A stretch of DNA of 64,000 nt from Akkermansia biwaensis (GTDB lineage Bacteria > Verrucomicrobiota > Verrucomicrobiia > Verrucomicrobiales > Akkermansiaceae), in NCBI RefSeq assembly GCF_026072915.1, contig NZ_AP025943.1, positions 124,001 through 188,000 on the forward strand, written 5' to 3'. The first letter of the stretch is position 1. The number at the start of each line of letters is the position of its first letter. Positions 26,387-36,968 of this stretch are shown in pieces. A model generated the notes under the pieces. The model was not told the origin of the DNA. It saw nothing but the letters and a program-made list of their open reading frames with translations, and searched no databases. Position numbers and translations under genes: made by a program.

Positions 26387-27346
26387 TCAATACACTACCG
26401 TCATCATCAGAAGACACAGGAACGGGACGGTGAAGGACGGACTGTCAATGAGATCGAAGAGGCCGCCTATGCCCGGCAGCAGGGAGCCCGAATCTTTCAC
26501 GGACAGGCTGCGCTTGACCAGGGAGCCCGCCAAATCCCCATAAACGGCCAGAATAAAAATGAGGGTGATACCCAGCACCAGCATCAGGACGGATGCCGGA
26601 GAAAGCGACGCCGTGCCGAACATCGGAAATACCAGGCCTATCCCCGCAGCATTCGTCAACAGCCAGGAGCCGATGATGCCCTCCCACGTTTTTTTGGGAC
26701 TGATATGGGGAATTAATTTTTTAGTGAAGAATTTTCCCCCCAGCAGCAGTCCGCTGACGTAGGCGAAAATATCGGTCATCTTCGTCACCAGGATCACCCA
26801 CAACACCATCATCACAATGCGCGGAGACTCGGCCCCCGCCTCCAGGTAGCCCAGATGGATGGCGGGAATGGCGAAGGCGAACAGCCAGCCGGGATAAATG
26901 AAAGACAACAGCGTGGTAGCGACGGAGCGGAGCGCGCGACTCCCGACGACGGGACGATTCATCTCCCGGATGAAGGCCACCACGACCAGGATCACCGGAG
27001 CCGCCACAACCAGCAGCAGGGGGTCCGGCATCATCCTGAATTCATCCCGCATCGTGAGGCGGAATTTGTTAAAAAAACACGCCACGGACAACAGCACCGG
27101 ATAAGCCGCCCCGAACAGGAAACTCAAACGGGCCTGCCCCGCCTTGCCGGACCGGATGAGCATGTGGCGCCATTCCCACGCGGTCAGGATGCAGAAGATG
27201 CAGACCAGCCCGTAATAACCGGCTTCACGGTTCCAGACCAGGGCGCCGGCCAGCAGGCCCAGCAGGACAAGAGTGCTGAACAAACGCTGGAACAGCACGC
27301 GCATCTTGCTTCCGGCAGGGGCATTTTCCCGGGGTGGTGTGGTCAT
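26387..27346 (-). CDS. cdsA: Phosphatidate cytidylyltransferase
   Basis: Makes CDP-diacylglycerol from phosphatidate and CTP, the branch point of phospholipid synthesis. A 319-residue polytopic membrane protein with about eight helices. The C-terminal CDS signature reads GDLAGSLVKRSLSVKDSGSLLPGIGGLFDLIDS with conserved Lys, Asp and Ser. HISPKKTWEGIIGS, also conserved, precedes it. First gene of a probable cdsA-hrpB(-pit) run on the minus strand. Confidence 0.93.
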   Translation of the reverse strand: MTTPPRENAPAGSKMRVLFQRLFSTLVLLGLLAGALVWNREAGYYGLVCIFCILTAWEWRHMLIRSGKAGQARLSFLFGAAYPVLLSVACFFNKFRLTMRDEFRMMPDPLLLVVAAPVILVVVAFIREMNRPVVGSRALRSVATTLLSFIYPGWLFAFAIPAIHLGYLEAGAESPRIVMMVLWVILVTKMTDIFAYVSGLLLGGKFFTKKLIPHISPKKTWEGIIGSWLLTNAAGIGLVFPMFGTASLSPASVLMLVLGITLIFILAVYGDLAGSLVKRSLSVKDSGSLLPGIGGLFDLIDSPSFTVPFLCLLMMTVVY

Positions 27347-27656
27347 ACTCGCGCAAAGTGTACAGAAAACGTCCCTGACCTCAATACTGAATTGGCTCAG
27401 CGCAACGGCTTCCTCCGGAAAGCCGTCATACGGAAGGGGTGCCGGAACAGGAAGACACGGCTTTTTTCCCCGTTATTTTTTTCATACATGCGAAAGAGTC
27501 CCATTTTCCCCATTTTAAAAGGCTTCCGGGAATGCCGGCAAAAATAGCGTCATGTGGACGTTTTATGAGATAGACATTCACACGCAAATCAGTAACACTT
27601 ACAACCCAGCAATACATCCCTCCGGGAATGGAGGGATTACGCACCATTTTTCCCCC
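27347..27656. other. Divergent intergenic region, cdsA / tail-specific protease
   Basis: About 310 bases between outward-facing genes. It must hold both promoters. I see no gene and no clear repeat or operator. Confidence 0.4.
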
Positions 27657-29876
27657 ATGAACACGCACTCATTCCGTTGGATCAGACTTACAGCGTTTTC
27701 GGCCCTTGCCGCGGCAGCCATCACTTCCTGCGCCTCAGCGGCCACCGATTTCAACCAGGTAGGCAAGCAAATGTCCCTGCTGCTTCAGAACTTCCACTTT
27801 TCCCGCAAGGAATTCAGCGACGACCTTTCCAACAAGTTTCTGGAAACCTATCTGCGCAAGGTGGACCCCAGCAAGATTTTCTTCACTCAGCAGGATGTGG
27901 ACGCCCTGAAGAAGAAGTACGGCAGGGAATTGGACGACTACCTGATGTCCGGCCAGATGATGGACGCGGCCAAGGCCATGCACGCCCTGTACCGCCAGCG
28001 CGCCATGCAGCGCATTGCCTATGCGCGCGACCTGCTGAAACAGGGCGGCTTTACGTTCACGCAGGACAAGACCATTGAACGCTCCCGCCGCAAGATCGAC
28101 TCCTGGCCCAAGGATGAAGCGGAAATGCAGCAGGTCTGGAAAGACATGGTGGAGGAACAGCTCCTGTCCGAGACCCTGCGCCGCGAGACCGTGGCGCGCC
28201 TGGCCAAGGAACAGAACAAGCCCGATCCGCTGGCCAATGAAAAGCCCGTGGAAGAAAAGCTCCTCATGCGCTATGAGCGCATTCAGCGCAATATCCAGGA
28301 AACGGACCTGGAAGACGTGGCGGAAACCCTGCTGAGCGCGGTGGCCCTGACCTACGATCCCCACACGGACTACATGGGCGCCCGCCAGGTGGACCGCTTC
28401 AAAATTTCCATGAGCCCGGAACTCACCGGCATCGGCGCCCTGCTGGGCGGCGAGGACGACGGCTCCACAAAGATCAACGGAATCGTCGTGGGAGGCCCGG
28501 CGGACAAATCCGGAGAACTCAAGCTCAACGACCGCATCGTGGCCATTGACTCCAACAACAGCGGGGAGATGGTGGACATCCTGTTCATGAAGCTGGACAA
28601 GGTGGTGGATATGATCCGCGGCTCGGAAAACTCCCAGATCCGCCTGAAGGTGGAACCGGCGGACGCTCCCGGACAGGCCAAAATCATCACGCTGACCCGC
28701 TCCAAGGTGCCGTTGAAAGACGAACTGGCCAAAGCGGAAATCATTGAACTGAACGGTGCTCCGGACGGCCAGAACCGCATCGGCGTGCTGAGCCTTCCTT
28801 CCTTCTATGCGGACATGGACGGCGGCGACCGCCGCTGCGCCGCAGACGTCAAAAAGCTCTTGGAACGGATGAACAGGGAAAAAGTGGACGGCCTCGTGAT
28901 CGACCTCCGCAACAACGGCGGCGGCTCTCTGGAAGAGGTGCGCCTGATGACCGGATTTTTCACCGGGCGCGGCCCCGTGGTGCAGATCAAGGACACCCGC
29001 GGCAACGTGGACGTGAAAACCGCCAACAACCGTGAAAAACTCTTCAAGGGCCCCATTGTGGTGCTGATCAACAAGCTCAGCGCCTCCGCCTCGGAAATTC
29101 TCGCCGCCGCCCTTCAGGACTACGGCCGCGCCGTCATCGTGGGTGACACTTCCACCTTCGGCAAGGGAACCGTGCAGCAGCCTGTGGACATCGGGCAGTA
29201 CCTGCCCTACTTCTCCGCCAGGGACCGGGCCGGCCTGCTGAAAGTCACCACACAGAAGTTCTACCGGGTGCCGGGCGGCTCCACGCAGTTGAAGGGCGTG
29301 GAAAGCGACATCCAGCTTCCCACCGCCACGGCGGCCTTTGAACTGGGAGAGGAAATTCTGGACTACGCCATGCCCTACGACCAGATTCCCCCCTGCCACA
29401 ATTACAAGAAGGACTCCGCCATCGCCGGCATGCTCCCCGCCCTGAAAGCGGCCAGCGCCGAACGCGTGGAAAAGGACCGCGACCTCCAGATTGCCAAGGA
29501 AGACATCGCCATGATGAAGCAGCGCATCAAGGACAACAAGCTCTCCCTGAACAAAAAGGTGCGCGAGCAGGAAAACGCCTCTCTGGAAGAGCGCCGCAAA
29601 TCCATCAACCAGGAGCGGAAAACCCGCTTTGCGCAGATGGCCAAGGACGACGCCGCGAAGTACAAAATCTACCGCCTGACGCTGGACGACATCAACGCGC
29701 CCGAACTGCCCCTGGCCAATCCTGAAAAGGACAATGAACAGTTCATGCACGTGGCGGAAGACCCCACGGCGGAACTGGACGATTCCCCGGAATACCCCTC
29801 CGGCCTGGATCCCGAACTCCGGGAAGGCATCAACATTGTCCAGGACATGCTGAAACAGCAAACTTCCACAAAATAA
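27657..29876 (+). CDS. Tail-specific (Prc/Tsp-type) S41 protease, probable lipoprotein
   Basis: About 739 residues from the ATG at 27657. The N-terminal signal ends in AITSC, a plausible lipobox. A helical Tsp N-domain follows (VDPSKIFFTQQDVDALKKKYG), then a PDZ domain (GIGALLGGEDDGSTKINGIVVGGPADKSG). The S41 core contains LVIDLRNNGGGSLEEV, the catalytic Ser in LSASASEILAAALQDYG and the Lys in TFGKGTVQQP. The C-terminal DUF3340-like region is rich in charged helices. It degrades periplasmic proteins from the C-terminus. Upstream in-frame extension to 27552 lacks signal-like sequence and is rejected. Confidence 0.93.
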   Translation: MNTHSFRWIRLTAFSALAAAAITSCASAATDFNQVGKQMSLLLQNFHFSRKEFSDDLSNKFLETYLRKVDPSKIFFTQQDVDALKKKYGRELDDYLMSGQMMDAAKAMHALYRQRAMQRIAYARDLLKQGGFTFTQDKTIERSRRKIDSWPKDEAEMQQVWKDMVEEQLLSETLRRETVARLAKEQNKPDPLANEKPVEEKLLMRYERIQRNIQETDLEDVAETLLSAVALTYDPHTDYMGARQVDRFKISMSPELTGIGALLGGEDDGSTKINGIVVGGPADKSGELKLNDRIVAIDSNNSGEMVDILFMKLDKVVDMIRGSENSQIRLKVEPADAPGQAKIITLTRSKVPLKDELAKAEIIELNGAPDGQNRIGVLSLPSFYADMDGGDRRCAADVKKLLERMNREKVDGLVIDLRNNGGGSLEEVRLMTGFFTGRGPVVQIKDTRGNVDVKTANNREKLFKGPIVVLINKLSASASEILAAALQDYGRAVIVGDTSTFGKGTVQQPVDIGQYLPYFSARDRAGLLKVTTQKFYRVPGGSTQLKGVESDIQLPTATAAFELGEEILDYAMPYDQIPPCHNYKKDSAIAGMLPALKAASAERVEKDRDLQIAKEDIAMMKQRIKDNKLSLNKKVREQENASLEERRKSINQERKTRFAQMAKDDAAKYKIYRLTLDDINAPELPLANPEKDNEQFMHVAEDPTAELDDSPEYPSGLDPELREGINIVQDMLKQQTSTK

Positions 29877-29900
29877 GGGAGAGATCCCTGCTCTTTGAAA

Positions 29901-29936
29901 AGCGCCCCGGTTTCCGCCAGAAGCCGGGGTGCTTTT
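29901..29936 (+). terminator. Terminator after the protease gene
   Basis: AGCGCCCCGG (29901-29910) pairs with CCGGGGTGCT (29924-29933) with one G-T wobble, then TTT. Confidence 0.75.
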
Positions 29937-30054
29937 CATTATTCAAACGGCGCTTTCGGAAGCTTTAAAATGGAATGATTCAATTCTTCATCCCGGACTT
30001 GCCAGCCGGAAAGAAATGAGGCAGAATATTTTCCCGCCAGCAATATGCACCATC

Positions 30055-31743
<1,689 letters not shown>

Positions 31744-31766
31744 CCCCCTGTGTCCAACATGCTTTC

Positions 31767-31800
31767 AGCCGTTCCGCCTCTCCGGCGGAACGGCTTTTTT
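31767..31800 (+). terminator. rpiB-glyA terminator
   Basis: Perfect 12-bp stem (31767-31778 with 31784-31795), 5-base loop, six T ending at 31800. Confidence 0.9.
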
Positions 31801-31812
31801 AGGGTCTGAATC

Positions 31813-32005
31813 ATGAAAATTCCATACGAACAGCTAAACAGCTCCCAGCGACCGGAACATTCGATCCATCACGGAACGACCAGAGTCTCTTCCGACGCCG
31901 AAAGGCCTTGAATTCGCAGCTGTTGAAATTGGATTCTCTATTGATTATCAGCAGGCAGAAATTCCTGCTAAAGGGGATGAGGCTTCTTCCGACGAATTTC
32001 CGTGA
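31813..32005 (+). pseudogene. Possible frameshifted small gene
   Basis: A frame starts ATG AAA ATT CCA at 31813 and stops at 31911. One base further on, another frame reads smoothly through LEFAAVEIGFSIDYQQAEI to a stop at 32003-32005. A one-base indel near 31905 would restore a single ORF of about 64 codons. The reading is suggestive only and no family is recognised. Confidence 0.25.
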
Positions 32006-32055
32006 AGCGGGAAATAACCTTGCTTCCCAATCATTTATCGTATCTAATACGGGAT

Positions 32056-32098
32056 AATGGTTTACTCAGAAAAACCATTTTAATGACAATTTTATATA
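32056..32098 (+). promoter_or_regulatory. Inverted repeat and -10-like box before the exported hypothetical gene
   Basis: An 8-bp inverted repeat, AATGGTTT (32056-32063) and AAACCATT (32072-32079), is followed by TATATA at 32093-32098. The latter is only eight bases before the ATG. If this is the -10 box, the mRNA would be leaderless or nearly so. No clear -35 is seen. Confidence 0.35.
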
Positions 32099-32105
32099 AG
32101 ATACG

Positions 32106-32642
32106 ATGAAAAGCCTGGTAATATACTTGCTTGCGGGAACAGCCATGCTGTGCCCCATGAACGGAAACAGCGAAGAAAGCGTCCCCTCCACGCCTCCGCC
32201 TGTAAAAGACCCTAAAGATGATTTCCTACCGGACATGGATTTTTGTTCCATGGTATTTCAAGATATTTCATCAAAACCCATTGTCTGGAATGATGACCGC
32301 TCCCTGGCCGTTATTTACGACGAGACGGCATCGGGCGTGCTTTGCTATACGTTCTGGTGCGTAAAAAGAAACGCACAGAGAAGGATGGTTCCCATTGCCA
32401 AGTATGCAGTCTGGACGGATTTTCCCAAAAAAGGAATCCTGCTGGACGAAAAAGGGCTAACCGTCGTGCTGGAAAGTACCAAGTGGCAAAAGGAGGGAAC
32501 GACGACGATCAGCCATTATTTTCCGTTTACGATTCCCCAGGCACAAATATCTTTCACACAAAAAGGAAACGAGCACCTGAACGGCGCGAAGAATGATGAT
32601 CTGGAAAAGGAATGGAAAGAATTTACGAAAAAATGGGATTAA
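32106..32642 (+). CDS. Exported hypothetical protein
   Basis: 178 residues. An N-terminal hydrophobic stretch (MKSLVIYLLAGTAMLCPMNG) reads as a signal peptide. A Pro-rich linker follows, then a domain with several aromatic strands (VIYDETASGVLCYTFWC) and an acidic/basic helical end (DDLEKEWKEFTKKWD). No family is recognised. The gene and its flanks are visibly AT-richer than the neighbouring core genes, hinting at later acquisition. Nearby on the left lies a possibly broken small gene. Confidence 0.65.
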   Translation: MKSLVIYLLAGTAMLCPMNGNSEESVPSTPPPVKDPKDDFLPDMDFCSMVFQDISSKPIVWNDDRSLAVIYDETASGVLCYTFWCVKRNAQRRMVPIAKYAVWTDFPKKGILLDEKGLTVVLESTKWQKEGTTTISHYFPFTIPQAQISFTQKGNEHLNGAKNDDLEKEWKEFTKKWD

Positions 32643-32710
32643 CGGATATTTCCGATTCATTGGGAGGATGTCTTATCAATGGATTCTCAAGAAAACCGTT
32701 AATAAAAACA

Positions 32711-32733
32711 GGCCGGACTTAAACAGTCCGGCC
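32711..32733 (-). terminator. Terminator of the doxDA / small-ORF operon
   Basis: GGCCGGACT (32711-32719) pairs with AGTCCGGCC (32725-32733). On the minus strand TGTTTTTATT follows. It lies 36 bases past the small ORF's stop, which supports that ORF being the last gene. Confidence 0.75.
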
Positions 32734-32768
32734 CGTCGAATTTACCCCAAGGATAATTTATTGCTTAT

Positions 32769-32936
32769 TCAAGGGACTTTCGGATGAATGGGCATGTCAT
32801 TCCATCCTTCGGGCTTGGCGAAGAAACTGTATTGCTTGTTCTTGAAGAAATCATACACGCTTATCGCCCGGAAAAATTTCCCCACGGGGGTTCTTATCCT
32901 TATTGTGCCTTTCTCCTTCTTCCGGGGCGGCCTCAT
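32769..32936 (-). CDS. Small basic protein coupled to the DoxDA-like gene
   Basis: A 55-residue frame starting MRPPRKKEKGTIRIRTPVG and ending in MPIHPKVP. Its ATG overlaps the upstream gene's stop as ATGA and a terminator follows its own stop. The C-terminal half is aromatic-rich (ISVYDFFKNKQYSFFAKP). Coupling, placement before the terminator and protein-like sequence argue that it is real. No family is recognised. Confidence 0.6.
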   Translation of the reverse strand: MRPPRKKEKGTIRIRTPVGKFFRAISVYDFFKNKQYSFFAKPEGWNDMPIHPKVP

Positions 32937-33985
32937 GCACCACCGGCCTTCCGGACCGGAGCGGACCACTCCTTGCCGCTCACATCCGTCAGCACGACGG
33001 AGACCGGACCTACCGAAACCACGGGCAACGTGACGGGAAGCGTTACGCCAGCCTTCGCCCCCAGCGGTAGAACCAAACCGAAAGCTCCCGGCTTGATCCG
33101 CGCGATAAAACTGTTTTCAATAGCGGAAGGTGGGAGGGCGGAAAGCTCGTCCGCCTCCATCTTCCACAGGGTATTTCCCTGTCCGTCCGTCAGCCGGACG
33201 CGGACCAGGAAGGAACCGTAGGTGTCCACGCCCTCCGTGCGGTATACGTTGAAGCGCAGGCCATCCCCGGAGAGGGAGGCCCCGCTGACTTCCAGCAGCG
33301 GTTTCACGGATTTGTTATGGAGCGGCCCCCAGACCCCGCCATGGAAAAACTGGTTGGTTCCCAGCGTGACGAACATCATGAACACGGCGGACCAGATAGA
33401 AACCTTCGCCAGCTTCCGGTACCCCAGCGGCAGCGGACCGGACGCCACCCACGCAAACAGGGAAGCCCGGCGCGCACAGCACGGAAGCTGCGCCAGCCTG
33501 CCGTCCAGCGAACAGGAACCGCCCCCCGTCAGGAAGAGGAGAAGCCCGGCGCACATCCCCAGAATGCCTATCTGCCATTCATCCAGGCAGGTGGTTCCCA
33601 GCCACCCGGAACCCAGCAGAATCCCCAGCGCCAGGGAGAAAACTCCTACGGCCGCCAGACGCGTCAGCAGCCCCAGCATGAGCATCAGCCCTACCAAGCA
33701 TTCAATGATAGTAAATGCCGCTATAAACCACCAGAGTTCGGACGGATGCGTCACCAGATATTCAATGACCGGCTTGATGCCCAGCGCATTGGGAAGAAAA
33801 TGGTTGAATTTGACGCCGATATACCCTGGATCATCCGGAATCAACTTGTTTTCCAGAACCAGGCGGCGCCAGAAAGCGGAGAAATACGTCCAGCCCACCA
33901 CCAGGCGAAGAGGAAGGGCTATCACCGCGGCCCAGCGGTAGGACTCAGGCCGGAGGGAGGAATCATGAAAACGTTCTTCTTTCAT
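32933..33985 (-). CDS. DoxD/DoxA-like membrane protein (possible thiosulfate:quinone oxidoreductase)
   Basis: 350 residues. The N-terminal half has four to five membrane helices with DoxD/DoxX character: LPLRLVVGWTYFSAFWRRL, IAAFTIIECLVGLMLMLGLLTRLA and a GSGWLGTTCLDEWQ loop. After one more helix (about 195-215) the C-terminal 140 residues are a periplasmic-type beta domain like DoxA. DoxD-DoxA fusions of this size are annotated as thiosulfate:quinone oxidoreductase subunits in gut bacteria, but the activity is unproven. Coupled to the small basic ORF downstream. Confidence 0.75.
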   Translation of the reverse strand: MKEERFHDSSLRPESYRWAAVIALPLRLVVGWTYFSAFWRRLVLENKLIPDDPGYIGVKFNHFLPNALGIKPVIEYLVTHPSELWWFIAAFTIIECLVGLMLMLGLLTRLAAVGVFSLALGILLGSGWLGTTCLDEWQIGILGMCAGLLLFLTGGGSCSLDGRLAQLPCCARRASLFAWVASGPLPLGYRKLAKVSIWSAVFMMFVTLGTNQFFHGGVWGPLHNKSVKPLLEVSGASLSGDGLRFNVYRTEGVDTYGSFLVRVRLTDGQGNTLWKMEADELSALPPSAIENSFIARIKPGAFGLVLPLGAKAGVTLPVTLPVVSVGPVSVVLTDVSGKEWSAPVRKAGGA

Positions 33986-34078
33986 CTGGTCAAATTTTAC
34001 AGTATTCCGTTATCCTATTTCCACCGGGAAAAAATCAAAGGATAAAATGCGCGTCCGTGACAGCGGAAGTATCCGTGC

Positions 34079-34810
34079 CTACCGCGCGGCCATGCCGTCC
34101 CATACCGGGAAGTAATAATGCAAGGAGGGCGCAGGTTCATTCAGCAGACGGTAGTGCCACCATTCCGGGGAATAGTTGGCAAAGCCCTGTTTCTCAAATG
34201 CCTTTTTCAGAATCATCCGGTTCCGGTGCTGGAACGGGGTCACCAGGGGGCTTTCCGTGGCGGAGCTAGGGTCCAGCAGGTCATGATGGCCGCCCATGTC
34301 CACGGGCTTTCCTGTTTTAGCATACAGCAGAGTGGCATCCACAGCCACGCCGCGGGAATGTTCCGAGAAGTCGCGCACGTAGTGGTCACCGAAGACTCTG
34401 GACTTGTCAATGTTCGGGTAATAGCGCGCCTTCATCTTCTGGTCTCCGGCATCCCTGCCCCACCTGCAAATATCCAGCACGGCGGTATGGGGACGGTAGG
34501 CATCATAGATTTCCAGAAGATACCCCTGTTTGTACAAGTCTTCCGATACCTTTTTCAACGCCTGGGCCGCCTGGGTGCGCAAAATAGCCCGCTTGCCGTG
34601 GTAGCCGTCCAGCGGACGCCCCACAAAGTTGTCATATCCGGCGTATTTAAGATTGGTCCGAACGAGGGGGGCCACCCGGTCCACATAAACAAAGCCCGGC
34701 TGCATCACGGGCTGCAAAGGCTGGTTGAATTCAGGCTTGAATTCCTTGCTCCCTGAGCAGGAAGCCAATAAAATAAAAATGCCGCATGCCGCGGCTAGGC
34801 GGGTCTTCAT
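34079..34810 (-). CDS. D-Ala-D-Ala dipeptidase (VanX-like, M15D), lipoprotein
   Basis: About 243 residues with a lipoprotein signal (IFILLASCSGS). M15D zinc-peptidase motifs: LLEIYDAYRPHTAV, FSEHSRGVAVDATL (His and Asp zinc ligands) and the Glu/His pair in PEWWHYRL. It would cleave D-Ala-D-Ala or related D,D-dipeptides in the periplasm, in cell-wall turnover rather than vancomycin resistance; no vanA or vanH genes are near. The ATG at 34810 gives the cleanest signal. It lies 38 bases after rpoD on the same strand. Confidence 0.88.
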   Translation of the reverse strand: MKTRLAAACGIFILLASCSGSKEFKPEFNQPLQPVMQPGFVYVDRVAPLVRTNLKYAGYDNFVGRPLDGYHGKRAILRTQAAQALKKVSEDLYKQGYLLEIYDAYRPHTAVLDICRWGRDAGDQKMKARYYPNIDKSRVFGDHYVRDFSEHSRGVAVDATLLYAKTGKPVDMGGHHDLLDPSSATESPLVTPFQHRNRMILKKAFEKQGFANYSPEWWHYRLLNEPAPSLHYYFPVWDGMAAR

Positions 34811-34848
34811 GACCCGTGAGCCTAGCACGGCATGTGGCGCAAATCCGG

Positions 34849-36909
34849 TCAGGATTCCGTCATTTCCAGGAAGCCCTTGATCTTGCTGATGCGCGTGGGG
34901 TGGCGCAGCTTCCGCAAGGCCTTGGCTTCAATCTGGCGGATGCGTTCGCGGGTGACGCTGAACTGGCGCCCTACTTCCTCCAGGGTGCGGGGACTGCCGT
35001 CCCGGAGGCCGAAGCGTTGTTCAATGACTTCGCGTTCGCGGTCCGTGAGGGTGTCCAGCACGTCCTTGATTTTTTCTTTCAGGAAGGAGAAGGAGGCTTC
35101 CTCCATGGGATTTTCCGCCGCCTTGTCTTCAATGAAGTCGCCGAAGGAGGTATCGTCGGAGTCGCCCACCGGAGCCTGGAGGGAAATGGGCTGCTGGGCC
35201 ATTTTCAGCACGGAGCGCACGCGCTCCACGGGGAGGTGGATTTCTTCCGCGATTTCCTCCGGCGTAGGTTCGCGCCCGTATTCCTGCACCAGCTGCTTTT
35301 GAACGCGCATCAATTTGTTGATGGTTTCAATCATGTGTACGGGAATGCGGATGGTGCGGGCCTGATCCGCAATGGAACGGGTGATGGCCTGGCGAATCCA
35401 CCAGGTGGCGTACGTGGAGAATTTATAGCCGCGGCGGTATTCGAATTTTTCCACCGCCTTCATGAGGCCCATGTTACCCTCCTGAATCAAGTCCAGGAAG
35501 GAAAGGCCGCGGTTGGTGTATTTTTTGGCAATGGAGATGACCAGGCGCAAGTTGGCTTCCACCATTTCATCCTTGGCCTTGCGGGCCTCGCGGAGCCATT
35601 TCCTGAGTTCCTGGTAGGCTTCGCCCATTTCATCCGCCGTCATCCACATGCGCAGTTCCAGTTCCGCAAGGTGCTCCTTGAGTTCCTTGTTGCCGGGGTC
35701 TTTTTCAATCTTTTTCTGCAGGCGCAGCACGCGGTCGCGGGCTTCGTCAATCACGGAGCAGAAATCTTCAATCACCTTGTGCTTGAAGTACAGGCGGCCG
35801 AACAGCTTCACCAGAACGCCGGTGATTTTGTCGAATTCAGCCTGGCGGGCCTTGACGGCCTTGGCCGCTTCCTTGCTGCGGTACAGCTTGCGGAAGGCGC
35901 TTGAGGCGTCCTGGTGCGTCTGCTGGATCTGGGCGCAAAGCTGGGCCAGGCCCTTCATGTAGCGTTCCCGCGAGTCGATCTTCTTGTCCAGAATCACGCG
36001 GTCAAAGCGTTCCTCATTGTCAAGCAGCCGGTAGGCCACGTCCAGATAGGCGTTGGCGATGAAGCCGAAGCGGTGGACGGAGCGCTGGACGTTCTGTTCC
36101 GCGTCCTCAATCCTCTTGGAGATGGCCACTTCCTCTTCACGGGTGAGCAGGGAGACCTGCCCCATCTGCTTGAGGTACATGCGGACGGGGTCGTCCAGAA
36201 TATCCATCTTGGCTTCCAGCTTTTCCTCTTCATCCTCTTCCTCCGTATTGATGCGGGTGCGGTCCGTGTAGCTGTCCACGTCGGAAGCGTCGATGATGTC
36301 GAACGCCATGCTGCGCAGGCGGTCCATGATGGCCTCGTAATCCTGCTGGTCTACGATGTCGTTCGGAAGGGAATCGTTAATGTCGTCAAAGGTCAGGTAG
36401 CCCTGTTCCTTGGCAAGCTTAATCAGTTCGCGGATTTTTTCCTGGATTTCCGGAGCGTCAATCGGGTTCGTGATCTTGCGGCTGGCGGCCTTCTTGCGTT
36501 CCTCTTCCAGAATTTCGCTCAATTTTTTGGGAGTTTCATTCTTGGAAGGCTTGGACGCGGGTTTGGCAGGTTTCGCCGGCTTCTTTTCTGCCGCCTTTGC
36601 GGGGGCCTTCTTGGCGGGAACGGGAGCGGCCTTTTTGACCGGGGCCTTCTTTTCCGCGGGTTTGGCGGCGGAAGCAGCAGGCACCGCCTTGGGAGCCTTG
36701 GCCGTGGATTTAGCCGCTGGCGCCGCCTTTTTAGCAGCCGCAGGAGCGGATGGCTTGGCAGCAGTTTTTTTGGCGGGAGCCGCCTTCGGGGCGGGTTTGG
36801 AAGCTTTGGCGGCAGGTTTGGCCGCTACTTTTTCCCTGGTTTCGGAAGCTTTTTTGCTGGCAGAGGTCTTCTTGGGAGAAGAGGAGGATGGGTCACCGGA
36901 TTTGGACAT
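34849..36909 (-). CDS. rpoD: Primary RNA polymerase sigma factor with Lys/Ala/Pro-rich N-terminal tail
   Basis: 686 residues from the ATG at 36909. The start is a low-complexity tail (roughly residues 12-128) made of KPAAKA/AAPAKK-like runs. Then come a region 1.1-like fold ([21 protein letters not shown]) and region 1.2 ([21 protein letters not shown]). Region 2 contains [17 protein letters not shown] and [15 protein letters not shown], region 3 follows, and region 4 holds [18 protein letters not shown] and [18 protein letters not shown]. It directs housekeeping transcription. Downstream of dnaG, as in the classical macromolecular synthesis operon, with a 59-base gap; rpsU is not upstream. 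Confidence 0.96.
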   Translation of the reverse strand: MSKSGDPSSSSPKKTSASKKASETREKVAAKPAAKASKPAPKAAPAKKTAAKPSAPAAAKKAAPAAKSTAKAPKAVPAASAAKPAEKKAPVKKAAPVPAKKAPAKAAEKKPAKPAKPASKPSKNETPKKLSEILEEERKKAASRKITNPIDAPEIQEKIRELIKLAKEQGYLTFDDINDSLPNDIVDQQDYEAIMDRLRSMAFDIIDASDVDSYTDRTRINTEEEDEEEKLEAKMDILDDPVRMYLKQMGQVSLLTREEEVAISKRIEDAEQNVQRSVHRFGFIANAYLDVAYRLLDNEERFDRVILDKKIDSRERYMKGLAQLCAQIQQTHQDASSAFRKLYRSKEAAKAVKARQAEFDKITGVLVKLFGRLYFKHKVIEDFCSVIDEARDRVLRLQKKIEKDPGNKELKEHLAELELRMWMTADEMGEAYQELRKWLREARKAKDEMVEANLRLVISIAKKYTNRGLSFLDLIQEGNMGLMKAVEKFEYRRGYKFSTYATWWIRQAITRSIADQARTIRIPVHMIETINKLMRVQKQLVQEYGREPTPEEIAEEIHLPVERVRSVLKMAQQPISLQAPVGDSDDTSFGDFIEDKAAENPMEEASFSFLKEKIKDVLDTLTDREREVIEQRFGLRDGSPRTLEEVGRQFSVTRERIRQIEAKALRKLRHPTRISKIKGFLEMTES

Positions 36910-36968
36910 ATCTTGAAAGGAAGAGGGCACAATTCACCATTATATCAACACCCGCAGGTATCGAGGCG

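Noticed and set aside
27735-29939. A 734-codon frame antisense to the tail-specific protease
   Set aside because: Shadow of a secure gene; no recognisable motifs.
34079-34810. Vancomycin resistance determinant
   Set aside because: VanX-like motifs are present, but it is a lipoprotein without vanA/vanH neighbours; a cell-wall turnover role is more likely.
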